A stretch of DNA of 34,088 nt from Prevotella sp. (GCA_016283605.1 JAEENF010000158.1:1-34088), one strand, 5' to 3'. Shown: positions 6,800-15,512, counted from the stretch's first letter. Notes: generated from the sequence alone by a model not told the origin. Numbers and translations are program-made.

Positions 6800-8302
6800 T
6801 TATGTATGCAAGTTCAACACGAACCGCGTTCCTTTAGTGAAAGCTGGATCGATGTCTAGGTCGCCGTTCATCTTCAGCGCCATCTGACGACAGATTGGCA
6901 GTCCGAGACCATCGCCAGTGGTAAGATCCTTCACCTCGAGGAAAGGCTTGAACACATCCTCACGCTTCTCTTCAGGAATACCCTCACCTGTGTCTGATAC
7001 TAGGAACTGCTGGGCATGGGCACCACGTTTCTTGAACTCAAGACAGATCGTGCCACCCGCAGGTGTATATTCTGCGGCATTCTCCAACAGATGGCTCAAG
7101 ATATGAGAGACATATTCCTTGTGGATGGGTGCACTCATATTAGGAGCGTTCACCGTCAGCGTCACACTGCTTTTCACCTTGTCGCGGATCTGGTCCATCA
7201 GCGTCTCACAGAACTTTGGAATCTGAGTATCTTCCAGTTCCACAGGCTCCGTAGAGTTCTCCAATTCAGACAGCGTCTGGATATGTTCTGAAAATTCCAT
7301 CAGCGCCTTCACCTCAGGCTGGCTGTTATCGAGTTTCTGCAAAGTCGGATCCAGCTGAGCAGAGATGTTACTGATAAACTTTGCTTTCAGGGCGTTGTTC
7401 TCATTGGCTATGCGAATGGTCTTCTTCTGCTTACGCGTCAAGAGGATAAAACGCATCAGTACGACACCCCCAATTACCAGTGCTGCGGCGAGTGCTGCGG
7501 CGAGGATACAGAGTCCGATGATGATGGCCTGACGTGTGGTCAGCGAACTGTCTTTCTCTGAGATGGAGGCCTCGTTGTCGGCTATCTGCTTCTTCAAGGC
7601 ACCAATCTCATCAGCATGCTTCAAAGCATCGGTAGAGTCCTTCCAGGCGAGATAGTTGCTATACGACTGTGCCACCATATTGGCATTATTGCTCCTGCGG
7701 GCATTAGCGATGAGCGTCTTGTATACCTCGTCCACCTTGCCGTACTCCTTCTGTGCCGTCAGCTTGCTGGCCATCTCCTTGAAGACAGCATTACCCTGGG
7801 CATTCTGGCCGAAGGAGTAGTAATAGACGGCCTTGTTGTAGAGCAGGTCGTTCTTTACACTCTCATCGCCTGAGGTATTGGCCTGACTCTCCATGATGTC
7901 TAACTGTTCCTTCACACTCGAGGGCCTATGCAGTTTCATATACATCTGCATACGTTCCTTCGTCACTAGATAGTGCAGCGCAGCCTTTTTGACAGCACTC
8001 TTCTCGTTGGCGATGATAGTCTGGTCGATGCGACGCAACAAATCGAAGGCCTCCTTGTAATAGTTCTCCTTGTAATACAGCGCCGTAGCCTTGACACCAC
8101 ACTCTACACCCTGTTTAATTTGCCCCTTGTTGGCATAGTCCTCAAAAGCACGGATAAAGTTAAAACGGGCACTGGCAACTTTGCCTTTCTCAATGTCGGC
8201 TTCTGCATGTTGTTGAAGCTCGCTCTTCTTCACCTCCTGCGCACCAACCATGCCACAGCAGAAGAATACACTCAGAAGTAATACAAAAACTTTCTTGTTC
8301 AT
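6800..8302 (-). CDS. Sensor-kinase-like membrane protein lacking the phospho-acceptor histidine
   Basis: 500 residues. Signal peptide 1-22, a periplasmic TPR-like helical region (about 25-245), a membrane helix (about 259-283), then a kinase-like cytoplasmic part. The ATP-binding domain is complete: N-box HLLENAAEYTP (Asn408), G1 SDTGEGIP (Asp437), G2 GDGLGLPI (463-470). The dimerisation helix reads FISNISAQLDP, so the usual His (as in NISHELRTP) is Ala315. It therefore probably cannot autophosphorylate at the standard site; it may bind ATP, act on a partner, or serve as a decoy. No response regulator is adjacent. It is the last gene of the patatin-U32 operon, 12 nt after the U32 stop. Confidence 0.88.
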   Translation of the reverse strand: MNKKVFVLLLSVFFCCGMVGAQEVKKSELQQHAEADIEKGKVASARFNFIRAFEDYANKGQIKQGVECGVKATALYYKENYYKEAFDLLRRIDQTIIANEKSAVKKAALHYLVTKERMQMYMKLHRPSSVKEQLDIMESQANTSGDESVKNDLLYNKAVYYYSFGQNAQGNAVFKEMASKLTAQKEYGKVDEVYKTLIANARRSNNANMVAQSYSNYLAWKDSTDALKHADEIGALKKQIADNEASISEKDSSLTTRQAIIIGLCILAAALAAALVIGGVVLMRFILLTRKQKKTIRIANENNALKAKFISNISAQLDPTLQKLDNSQPEVKALMEFSEHIQTLSELENSTEPVELEDTQIPKFCETLMDQIRDKVKSSVTLTVNAPNMSAPIHKEYVSHILSHLLENAAEYTPAGGTICLEFKKRGAHAQQFLVSDTGEGIPEEKREDVFKPFLEVKDLTTGDGLGLPICRQMALKMNGDLDIDPAFTKGTRFVLNLHT

Positions 8303-8314
8303 AATTACAACATT

Positions 8315-9562
8315 TTATTCACTGTTTACTAACTTAAAAAGCTTATCACTGGGGCGTACTTTGTCCGTGACAGCGATGGATACACGAGTACCTTGTTCCG
8401 CTACCTCCACAGGTCCATGATCACCATGTATCTCATCGGCAGTGACATACATCACCCCTGTCGTGGGGCCTGTGATCAGCATCTTGTCACCCACCTTGAA
8501 GGTATTCGCCTCGACGGTAAACTCTGCCACACCTAGTTTCGAAAAGTACTTCACACCCTTGCCGATATACACCTTGCGCTCTGTGGCGTTCGAACCGTAG
8601 TTCTTGTTCCATTCTCCCATCAGTTGTCCCTGATAGTATCCATCCCAGAAACCACGGTTGAAGACAGTGGCAAGACGTTCGTCCCACTCGTCTTTCTTCT
8701 CCTCCGTAAACGTGCCATCGAGCACAGCCTGAATGGCTTCTTTGTAACACTTCACGACGGTATACACGTATTCTGGACCGCGCGCACGTCCTTCAATCTT
8801 AAACACCCTCACGCCACTTTTCATCATACGGTCGATGAAACGGACGGTCTTCAGGTCCTTCGGGCTCATGATATATTTGTTGTCGATGTCCAACTGATAG
8901 CCCGTCTCGTTGTCCGTAGCGGTATAGCTGCGGCGACACACCTGGATACATTCACCACGATTCGCCGAACGATTGGCTGCATGGAGACTCATGTAACACT
9001 TGCCGCTAATGGCCATACAGAGGGCACCGTGACAGAACATCTCGATACGGATCTGTTCACCAGAGGGACCGCAGATATGCTCTTCTTCCACCTGACGGAA
9101 AATCTCTGCCACCTGGTCCATATTCAACTCTCGCGCCAGCACCACAACATCGGCAAACTGTGCGTAGAAACGCAGGGCCTCGATGTTCGAGATGTTCAGC
9201 TGCGTAGAAAGATGCACCTCCTGTCCCACTTTGTTACAATAGGTCATCACCGCCACGTCGCTAGCGATGACGGCAGAGATGCCTGCCGCCTTCGCGGCAT
9301 CGATGATCTCATGCATCAGAGGGATATCCTCACCGTAGATGATGGTGTTCACTGTCAGATAGCTCTTGATACCATGCTCACTACAGGTTTGTGCCATCTC
9401 CTTCAGGTCGTCGATAGTAAACGCCGAGGCAGAATGCGCCCGCATGTTCAGCTTTTCGATGCCAAAGTAGATGCTGTCGGCTCCTGCCTGTATGGCTGCA
9501 GTGAGTGACTCGCGTGAGCCTACCGGCGCCATGATCTCGAACTCTTCACTTTTCACTTTCAC
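8315..9562 (-). CDS. U32-family (collagenase-like / TrhP-type) protein
   Basis: 415 residues. The U32 core is clear: EIMAPVGSRESLTAAIQAGADSIYFG at the start, STQLNISN, VLARELN, the MFCHGALCMAISGKCYMS segment, then ECIQVCRRSY and the MSPKDL and VFKIEGRARGPEYV motifs. The Cys residues in CHGALC, KCYMS and ECIQVC match the iron-sulfur ligands of the TrhP/RlhA/UbiU branch. That branch acts in RNA hydroxylation (TrhP on tRNA uridine-34), so RNA modification is more likely than proteolysis. The start is GTG at 9562, inside a heptad array; GTG 9556 is an in-frame alternative. The only nearby ATG (9532) would cut into the conserved EIMAPVG strand. The last codons and stop also lie in heptad sequence. 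Confidence 0.88.
   Translation of the reverse strand: MKVKSEEFEIMAPVGSRESLTAAIQAGADSIYFGIEKLNMRAHSASAFTIDDLKEMAQTCSEHGIKSYLTVNTIIYGEDIPLMHEIIDAAKAAGISAVIASDVAVMTYCNKVGQEVHLSTQLNISNIEALRFYAQFADVVVLARELNMDQVAEIFRQVEEEHICGPSGEQIRIEMFCHGALCMAISGKCYMSLHAANRSANRGECIQVCRRSYTATDNETGYQLDIDNKYIMSPKDLKTVRFIDRMMKSGVRVFKIEGRARGPEYVYTVVKCYKEAIQAVLDGTFTEEKKDEWDERLATVFNRGFWDGYYQGQLMGEWNKNYGSNATERKVYIGKGVKYFSKLGVAEFTVEANTFKVGDKMLITGPTTGVMYVTADEIHGDHGPVEVAEQGTRVSIAVTDKVRPSDKLFKLVNSE
8316..8329 (-). repeat. Two heptads at the U32 stop codon
   Basis: Read on the minus strand: GTAAACA then GTGAATA. The second unit contains part of the U32 stop codon. A short, degenerate member of the family. Confidence 0.5.
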
Positions 9563-9569
9563 AATTCAC
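9543..9569 (-). repeat. Heptad array between the patatin and U32 genes
   Basis: On the minus strand the units are GTGAATT, GTGAAA (a 6-mer), GTGAAAA and GTGAAGA, followed by a degenerate GTTCGAG. It starts directly after the patatin stop codon. Two units provide in-frame GTG codons (9562 and 9556) usable as the U32 start. Confidence 0.8.
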
Positions 9570-11792
9570 TTAAAAAACGTAGCCTAAATTGATATAAAAG
9601 TACGGACTCTTTGTGCGATTGGCATAACCCAGCGTCGCCCCCAGAGGTCCGAACATCGTCTTGTAATAATAAGCCCCCTGCACACCTATCAGCGTCTTGG
9701 TCTTCATGATGTCGGCGATATGCTCAGCATGCTGGGCTACTGACGTCCGCAGCAATACATAATGGTTACTCCCCAACCGCTGCTGTGCCTGCAGTCTCAC
9801 GGCCAGATAGTGTCGCTCGGCATACTCCAAATGTCCCAGACCGGCAAAGGGCACCTGTTGTTCTACGTAGTGTCCGAAGGTGTCGCCACCCATGATATTG
9901 CCGAAGATATGCGGCAACTCCGGGCCGAAAATTAGACGTCCGTACAGCATTGTCTGCAGCGTGAAGCGCGAGTTCATCGATAGTGACTTGCGCCAGTGGG
10001 CGTTCACATCCGTCAGGCCTGCCTTACCTTTCATCTTTGCCAGATTATCAGTGATAAAAGCATATCCTGCATGGAAACGGGCACCACGGGAGGGAAAGTA
10101 CCAGTCGTCCTCAGAATTAAAGTCCAACTGCGCCCGATAACTGAAATAGTGGTCATTCTCAAACTCCACCGTTCGCGACTGATTCGACTGCAGCTTATTG
10201 CTGAAGTGGAAATAGTCCCAGCGCACACCCATCCTCAGGTCGAAGTTATGCACACTCAGGTTCACGGGCTCAAGGTTCAGCTGATGGTGGTTGTAGAGCA
10301 CACTGTACTCACGCTCGCCTTCCAAATAGACGTCCATGTCGTTATGACGGTAAAAATAAGAAATTGCTGGACGTGTGAAATGCAGCGTCTTGGGGTGTAA
10401 GATTAATTCTCCTCCTACCATCAGACGTTTTCCTAGCCTCAGGGTAATATCCGAACTCACGAGCAACGTCTTGTTCAACGGCAGACTAACATTCGTCTGC
10501 AGCGCCACGATCTCTTCGGTATCAAAACGGAAGCCCACATTCACCTGACTGGTCTTCCTGCTTCCTCCCGTAAGGATGAGGCGATAGCCGTCGCCCTCCT
10601 CAATGAGTCGAGAGGTGGCAATACGATAAAACAAGTCCATACGCATGGCCGTGGTCAGCAATGCCTCTTCACGGGGACTGATACTGTCCAGACGGTTCAG
10701 ATGGAACTTGTCTGTTAGGAACTTCTCGTCGCTGGCGGTCATATTCTCGAATACAACGCCCTTCAACCGGACCTTCTCTGTCAGCACAGACAGCCGCCGT
10801 GAAGGGTTTTGAGAGTGTAGAGTTGAGAGTTTAGAGTTTGCTACTGCTCCCAACTCTCCACCAATCTTCGTCAACTCTTCCCAGTGCTTCATCGCCTCTT
10901 CCTCACCCCATCGCAGTAGCGTGTCTACGGCGGCCTTGTTAAAGCTGGCAGCACTGTAGCTCTTAGGATCCACACAGATATGAACGTCCGTCATAGCGAT
11001 GTTATCGTCGAGCTTATTCATACAGTTCACATCTACCAGCTGCTGGACGATGGCAACGGTATTCGACAATTTCTCTGCCGACCTTGGAGGTTCCGTCACA
11101 GTGACGCCGATAATAATGTCGGCTCCCATCTCGCGGGCCACGTCGGCAGGATAGTTGTTGCGGAGACCACCATCCACGAGCACCATGTCGCCCATGCGCA
11201 CAGGCGAAAAGACTGCAGGGATGGCCATCGAGGCGCGCAACGCCTGGGGCAGGCGACCAGAGTGGAAGTCGTATTCCGTATAAGTCACCAGATCTGTCGC
11301 CACACAGGCAAAGGGTATCGGCAGACGGTTGAAATCTATCGAATCCGTATAGCCCGTACAGAGTTTCTGGAGCAGCATGTCGATGTTCTTGCCCTTGACG
11401 AAGCCACCGGTCATCTCGACGGTCTTACCCAACGTCAAACCTGTAGAGAGCATATAGGTATTCTGTTTCTTTCTGTCCACCAGACTCTGTCTACTCATAT
11501 TCTCACGGTCTGAGAGCAGATAGCTCCAGTCCTGTGCACGCACCAGCGAGTCAAGGGTGTTCGCATCGTAACCGATAGCATACAGACCACCTACCAGACT
11601 ACCCATCGATGTTCCTGTGATGATATCCACAGGAATCCCCGCACGCTCCAACACCTTCAGAGCACCGATATGGGCCATACCCTTGGCACCGCCGCCACTC
11701 AATACGACGGCAACCTTTTTGCGTCCTGTCGTCTCTGCCGAGACACCCAAGACAACCATTATGGCCAAAAGAAAACATACAATCTTTCTCAT
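9570..11792 (-). CDS. Patatin-like phospholipase with C-terminal outer-membrane barrel
   Basis: 740 residues from ATG 11792; an in-frame TTG at 11804 overlaps the promoter and is rejected. Signal peptide 1-19. Patatin domain: oxyanion loop SGGGAKGMAHIG (32-43), nucleophile GTSMG (Ser62) and catalytic DGG (Asp207). A linker at about 310-330 holds a heptad array. A POTRA-like segment follows (VRLKGVVFENMTASDEKFL), then a long strand-rich region from about residue 400 ending in NLGYVF with a terminal Phe, typical of a BamA/D15-type barrel. This matches PlpD/FplA-like (type Vd) proteins in which the lipase is carried with its own barrel; cell-surface or released phospholipase A activity is inferred. 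It is the first gene of a three-gene operon. Confidence 0.92.
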   Translation of the reverse strand: MRKIVCFLLAIMVVLGVSAETTGRKKVAVVLSGGGAKGMAHIGALKVLERAGIPVDIITGTSMGSLVGGLYAIGYDANTLDSLVRAQDWSYLLSDRENMSRQSLVDRKKQNTYMLSTGLTLGKTVEMTGGFVKGKNIDMLLQKLCTGYTDSIDFNRLPIPFACVATDLVTYTEYDFHSGRLPQALRASMAIPAVFSPVRMGDMVLVDGGLRNNYPADVAREMGADIIIGVTVTEPPRSAEKLSNTVAIVQQLVDVNCMNKLDDNIAMTDVHICVDPKSYSAASFNKAAVDTLLRWGEEEAMKHWEELTKIGGELGAVANSKLSTLHSQNPSRRLSVLTEKVRLKGVVFENMTASDEKFLTDKFHLNRLDSISPREEALLTTAMRMDLFYRIATSRLIEEGDGYRLILTGGSRKTSQVNVGFRFDTEEIVALQTNVSLPLNKTLLVSSDITLRLGKRLMVGGELILHPKTLHFTRPAISYFYRHNDMDVYLEGEREYSVLYNHHQLNLEPVNLSVHNFDLRMGVRWDYFHFSNKLQSNQSRTVEFENDHYFSYRAQLDFNSEDDWYFPSRGARFHAGYAFITDNLAKMKGKAGLTDVNAHWRKSLSMNSRFTLQTMLYGRLIFGPELPHIFGNIMGGDTFGHYVEQQVPFAGLGHLEYAERHYLAVRLQAQQRLGSNHYVLLRTSVAQHAEHIADIMKTKTLIGVQGAYYYKTMFGPLGATLGYANRTKSPYFYINLGYVF
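10811..10838 (-). repeat. Heptad array inside the patatin gene
   Basis: Minus-strand units AACTCTA, AACTCTC, AACTCTA, CACTCTC. They encode about residues 319-328 (NSKLSTLHSQ) in the linker between the patatin domain and the barrel part. Confidence 0.85.
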
Positions 11793-11801
11793 ATCCAACT
11801 G

Positions 11802-11809
11802 CAAAGGTA
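11802..11809 (-). promoter_or_regulatory. -7 box for the patatin operon
   Basis: On the minus strand this reads TACCTTTG, matching TAnnTTTG. It ends 9 nt before the ATG at 11792, so the transcript has a very short leader. A possible TTTG (-33) on the minus strand at 11836-11833 is 23 nt away, slightly wide. Confidence 0.6.
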
Positions 11810-11852
11810 GTATTTTTTTTAGAAACTAAAGACAAATAGGCTATTTTTTAAC

Positions 11853-11924
11853 GACAACTTGGACAACTCTGACAACATTCGACCTTTTGCCAGTTAAAAA
11901 AATGTCCAAGTTGTCCAAGTTGTC
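11853..11924. repeat. Period-9 inverted tandem repeat between divergent genes
   Basis: The left arm, from 11853, contains GACAACTTG, GACAACTCT, GACAACATT. The right arm, 11904-11924, contains GTCCAAGTT twice and then GTC. The outer 16 nt (11853-11868 and 11909-11924) are perfect reverse complements separated by 40 nt. It lies between the patatin and papain-like promoters. Confidence 0.85.
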
Positions 11925-11936
11925 ATAAATAAATAG

Positions 11937-11944
11937 TACTTTTG
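11937..11944 (+). promoter_or_regulatory. -7 box for the papain-like gene
   Basis: TACTTTTG fits TAnnTTTG. Only 5 nt separate it from the ATG at 11950, so transcription would begin at or almost at the start codon. The -33 region falls in the right arm of the period-9 inverted repeat. Confidence 0.6.
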
Positions 11945-11949
11945 CAGCG

Positions 11950-12717
11950 ATGAAACGAATTATTTATTTGATTATGGTATTTCTGATGGCCAGTTGCGCG
12001 AAGCAGCCCCCACAGCACTTCACCCACGACCTGCTCAATCGCATGACGCCCATTAAGGACCAGGGCAACAGCGAAACCTGCTGGATCTACGCCATGCTCG
12101 CCGCCATCGAAACCGAGCACCTCAGCTGGGGCGACTCCGTCAACCTCTCACCTTACTATATCGAGAAGATGATCGAGCAGGAGCCTCAGTGTCCAGCCAG
12201 CCGTCGTGGCATGGGCGCCACACTCATCCGACTCATCCACAAATACGGCATCGTGGGGTACAATGCCATGAGCTCTGTCGACACCCCCGCACCGCGTTTC
12301 GTGTTTATGTTGGGGGCTGAATACACACCTCAAGAGTTTGCCCGCAGCGTCTGTGCCCGCGACGAATATGTAGCCTTAACCTCCACATCGCAAGAACCTT
12401 ATTATAAAGAGACGGTTCTCAATGTGCCCGACAACTGGCTACATGACCGTTTTCTGAATCTCCCGATGGACTCTTTGCTGGCTACCACCCTACGTGCCGT
12501 GCGCCAGCATCACGGGGTCTGCTGGGAGAGTCGCGGTCATGCAATGGCCATCGTGGGCATTGCTCACAACGATCGGAACGAACCTTATTTCATCATGAAG
12601 AACTCCTGGGGCACCGACGGTCCCTACAAAGGTCTCGACTATCTGTCCTTTGATGACTTCAAAACTCAGACACTCGCCGTAGAACTCCCCCGTTTTGTCG
12701 TGTCTGCTTCGAACTAG
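11950..12717 (+). CDS. Papain-family (C1) cysteine peptidase, predicted lipoprotein
   Basis: 255 residues. A lipoprotein signal (MKRIIYLIMVFLMASC, lipid Cys16) is followed by KQPPQ. C1 catalytic elements: the DQGNSETCW segment with oxyanion Gln38 and nucleophile Cys44, RGHAMAIVG with His197, and KNSWG with Asn218. The arrangement is like the aminopeptidase C/bleomycin-hydrolase and short C1 lipoproteins of Bacteroidetes. There is no long propeptide; the catalytic Cys is only 28 residues after the lipid Cys. It probably acts on peptides at the cell envelope. It precedes the SusC/SusD pair on the same strand by 102 nt, but that pair has its own promoter. Confidence 0.9.
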   Translation: MKRIIYLIMVFLMASCAKQPPQHFTHDLLNRMTPIKDQGNSETCWIYAMLAAIETEHLSWGDSVNLSPYYIEKMIEQEPQCPASRRGMGATLIRLIHKYGIVGYNAMSSVDTPAPRFVFMLGAEYTPQEFARSVCARDEYVALTSTSQEPYYKETVLNVPDNWLHDRFLNLPMDSLLATTLRAVRQHHGVCWESRGHAMAIVGIAHNDRNEPYFIMKNSWGTDGPYKGLDYLSFDDFKTQTLAVELPRFVVSASN

Positions 12718-12763
12718 GCACATTGAATTTTTCTGTATTTAATTGTCTTTTTTCTGCTTTTTC

Positions 12764-12794
12764 TTTGCGCTTTGCATTTTTATATCTATCTTTG
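12764..12794 (+). promoter_or_regulatory. Promoter for the SusC/SusD pair
   Basis: TTTG at 12764-12767, a 19-nt spacer and TATCTTTG at 12787-12794 give a near-ideal Bacteroidetes promoter, 25 nt before the SusC ATG at 12820. Confidence 0.75.
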
Positions 12795-12819
12795 CAGCAA
12801 GAAGAAAAGATGAATTGTT

Positions 12820-15489
12820 ATGAGAACATGGGTGATGATACTGGCGATGGGGGTGGTGATGACTGCCTGGGCACAGGAGGCCAGTGTGGATTCGACGGCG
12901 CAAGGTGTGAAGATTGGATACTCTCGGGCAGACTGGAAGACGCTGTCGGGTGCCATTGACAAGGTGACAGAGGAACGCATGAATAAAGGACTGGTGATTT
13001 CGTCACTCGATGCCCTAAGTGGACAATCAGCAGGTGTGACGGTGGCCACCGGTGGTAATCAGGAGGCGATGGTGAGTGCCGTGCGCGTGAGAGGTACGAC
13101 CTCGTTGACGGGTGGCAACGACCCGCTAGTGATTATCGATGGTGTGACGGCAGACCTGGCAACGCTATCGACCATCTACCCCTCGGACATTGAGAGTTTC
13201 ACCATTCTGAAAGATGCCTCGGAAACGGCACAGTATGGTTCGAGAGGTGCAGCGGGTGTGATAGAGGTGGCCACGAAGAAGGGAAAGAGTCAGAAGTTTC
13301 AGATATCATACGACGGTAACTTCGGTTTTGAGCAGGTGTACAAACGGCTGGAGATGACCGATGCCACAGGATTCCGGCTGGCGGCCCAGCAACTGGGCGT
13401 GAACTATATAGACAAAGGCTATGACACCGACTTTAACAAGGCCATTGAACGCACGGGACTAGTGCAGAGTCATCACATCGCCTTCGGTGGAGGTACGGAG
13501 ACGGCTAACTACCGTGCCTCAGTGGCGGTGACCGACCATAAGACGGTGATCAAGACGCAGGGCTACCGTAATTTCATTGCCAAACTCGACATCTCGCAAC
13601 AGGCCTTCGACAACCATCTGGCAGTGGATCTGGGTATGGTGGGATCGACACAAAAGGTGGACTTTCTGCCCTCGCAACAGCAGCTGCTCTACTCGTCGGC
13701 CACGTTTATCCCTACCCTCTCGGACAAGAGAAATCCCGACGGTACGTATGACCAGGTGACGGAGGCCCTTTGGATCAGTAACCCGATGTCGTTGCTGGAC
13801 AAGAAACAGAAGGAGGACAACAGCCACTTCAACCTGCACATGAAAGCGAAGGTGACACTGGCCAAGGACTTATACCTGAGAGCATTCGGTTCGTATTCGT
13901 TTAACAACGTGAGCAATGCCCATTACTACCCCACTACGGTGTGGAACCGCGGAGAGGCCTTCAGAGGCCACGAGAAGAACGAGGAGATACTGGCAAACGT
14001 CTCGCTGAGTTACCTATTGAAGACGGGCAATTCGGAACTGAGTCTGATGGCTCTGGCGGAGGAGAATACGCACAAGAGCAGGGAATTCCACACCACCGTG
14101 ACGGGATTCACCAGCGATGCCTATGGCTATGAGGAACTGACGGCAGGTTCTGCACGTCCCTGGGACGGTACAGACTCGCACTATACAGAGACACACATGC
14201 AGTCGGTGCTGCTGCGTGCACAGTATACCTTCGATGAGAAATATACGCTGACGGTAAATGCCCGCGGCGATGCCTCATCGAAGTTTGGTAAGAACCACCG
14301 CTGGGGTTTCTTCCCCTCTGCCAGCGGTGCGTGGATTATCAGCAAGGAGAAATGGATGAAGCCACTGACCTTCATCACCAATGCAAAGCTACGCGCAGGT
14401 TACGGACTATCGGGAAACCAAGCGGGTATTGACTCGTACAACTCGATGGAACTAATACAGCCTAATGGTATCGTGCCGGTGAACGGGGCGCCAACGGTGA
14501 CGCTGGGTATCATCCGTAATGCCAATCCCGACCTGAAATGGGAGATCAAACGCACATTTAACGTAGGTCTCGACCTCGCCCTGTGGCAGAGCCGTATCGT
14601 GATGAGTCTGGACTACTACCGTTCGAAAACCACCGATTTACTCTATGTGTATGACGTGCCGGTGCCACCATTCACCTACGATAAGCTGTTGGCAAACCTC
14701 GGATCAATGCGCAACAGCGGTCTGGAGATAGGATTCGGTATCACCCCCTTGCGTACGGAAGAGATGGAACTGACAGTGAACATGAACTGGACCTTCGAGC
14801 GTAACAAGCTGCTCTCACTGGACGGCGACTACAACGGTCAGCACCTAACGGCTCCCAGCGTGAAGTGCATCTCTGAACTCTACGGTGCAGGTTTCCACGG
14901 CTCGAGCGATGTGGTGATGCAGATGGTGGGAGAACCCTTGGGTGTATTCCTGCTGCCCCACTGCAACGGACTGGTGACCATAGAAGACGGTTCGAAATAC
15001 TACGACGTGTCGGAAGAGAAATACATCTGCGGACAGGCCATGCCGAAGGCCACGATGGGTGCGAACGTCGCTTTTAGGTATCGGCAGTGGGACGTGACGA
15101 TGCACATGAACGGTGCTTTTGGACATCATATCTACAACGGTACCGCCCTTACCTGTATGAACATGCTGATGCTGCCCAACTATAACATCATGAAAGGTGC
15201 GGAGAAGGAGAACATACAGGATCAGACCATCAGCGACTACTGGCTGGAGCGGGGCGACTACGTGAACATCGACTACTTGACGCTGGGCTGGAACGTGCCC
15301 ATCCGCTCGAAATATTGTCAGGGACTGCGACTCTCGGTATCGGTAAACAACCTGGTTACCATCACGGGTTACAGCGGTGTGACGCCAATGATCAATTCGA
15401 ACGTGATCAACGGTTCGCTCGGTATCGATGACAAGAACACAATGCCGGTGTATCGGAGCTATACCATGGGAGTAAGCGTCAAATTCTAA
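12820..15489 (+). CDS. SusC/RagA-type TonB-dependent outer-membrane transporter, short form
   Basis: 889 residues. Signal peptide 1-19 (MRTWVMILAMGVVMTAWAQ). The plug is clear: LDALSGQSAGVTV, VRVRGTTSLTGGNDPLVIIDG, IESFTILKDASETAQYGSRGAAGVIEVATKKGK (about 60-165). The rest is a 22-strand-type barrel with NVGLDLALW, DYYRSKTTDLLY and the C-terminal YTMGVSVKF ending in Phe. The roughly 80-100-residue carboxypeptidase-regulatory-like domain that most SusC proteins have between signal peptide and plug is missing, which accounts for the short length. It should form a lidded transporter with the SusD-like protein that starts 23 nt later. The cargo is not shown by sequence. A longer shadow frame from 12810 gives no signal peptide. 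Confidence 0.95.
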   Translation: MRTWVMILAMGVVMTAWAQEASVDSTAQGVKIGYSRADWKTLSGAIDKVTEERMNKGLVISSLDALSGQSAGVTVATGGNQEAMVSAVRVRGTTSLTGGNDPLVIIDGVTADLATLSTIYPSDIESFTILKDASETAQYGSRGAAGVIEVATKKGKSQKFQISYDGNFGFEQVYKRLEMTDATGFRLAAQQLGVNYIDKGYDTDFNKAIERTGLVQSHHIAFGGGTETANYRASVAVTDHKTVIKTQGYRNFIAKLDISQQAFDNHLAVDLGMVGSTQKVDFLPSQQQLLYSSATFIPTLSDKRNPDGTYDQVTEALWISNPMSLLDKKQKEDNSHFNLHMKAKVTLAKDLYLRAFGSYSFNNVSNAHYYPTTVWNRGEAFRGHEKNEEILANVSLSYLLKTGNSELSLMALAEENTHKSREFHTTVTGFTSDAYGYEELTAGSARPWDGTDSHYTETHMQSVLLRAQYTFDEKYTLTVNARGDASSKFGKNHRWGFFPSASGAWIISKEKWMKPLTFITNAKLRAGYGLSGNQAGIDSYNSMELIQPNGIVPVNGAPTVTLGIIRNANPDLKWEIKRTFNVGLDLALWQSRIVMSLDYYRSKTTDLLYVYDVPVPPFTYDKLLANLGSMRNSGLEIGFGITPLRTEEMELTVNMNWTFERNKLLSLDGDYNGQHLTAPSVKCISELYGAGFHGSSDVVMQMVGEPLGVFLLPHCNGLVTIEDGSKYYDVSEEKYICGQAMPKATMGANVAFRYRQWDVTMHMNGAFGHHIYNGTALTCMNMLMLPNYNIMKGAEKENIQDQTISDYWLERGDYVNIDYLTLGWNVPIRSKYCQGLRLSVSVNNLVTITGYSGVTPMINSNVINGSLGIDDKNTMPVYRSYTMGVSVKF

Positions 15490-15512
15490 TTAATATTTTA
15501 GGATTAATAATT

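Noticed and set aside
8624..9508. 294-codon open frame opposite the U32 gene
   Set aside because: Antisense shadow; the U32 motifs are on the minus strand.
12723..12959. Open frame overlapping the SusC start
   Set aside because: It runs through the promoter and is out of frame with the SusC signal peptide; its Gly/Asp-rich translation has no support.
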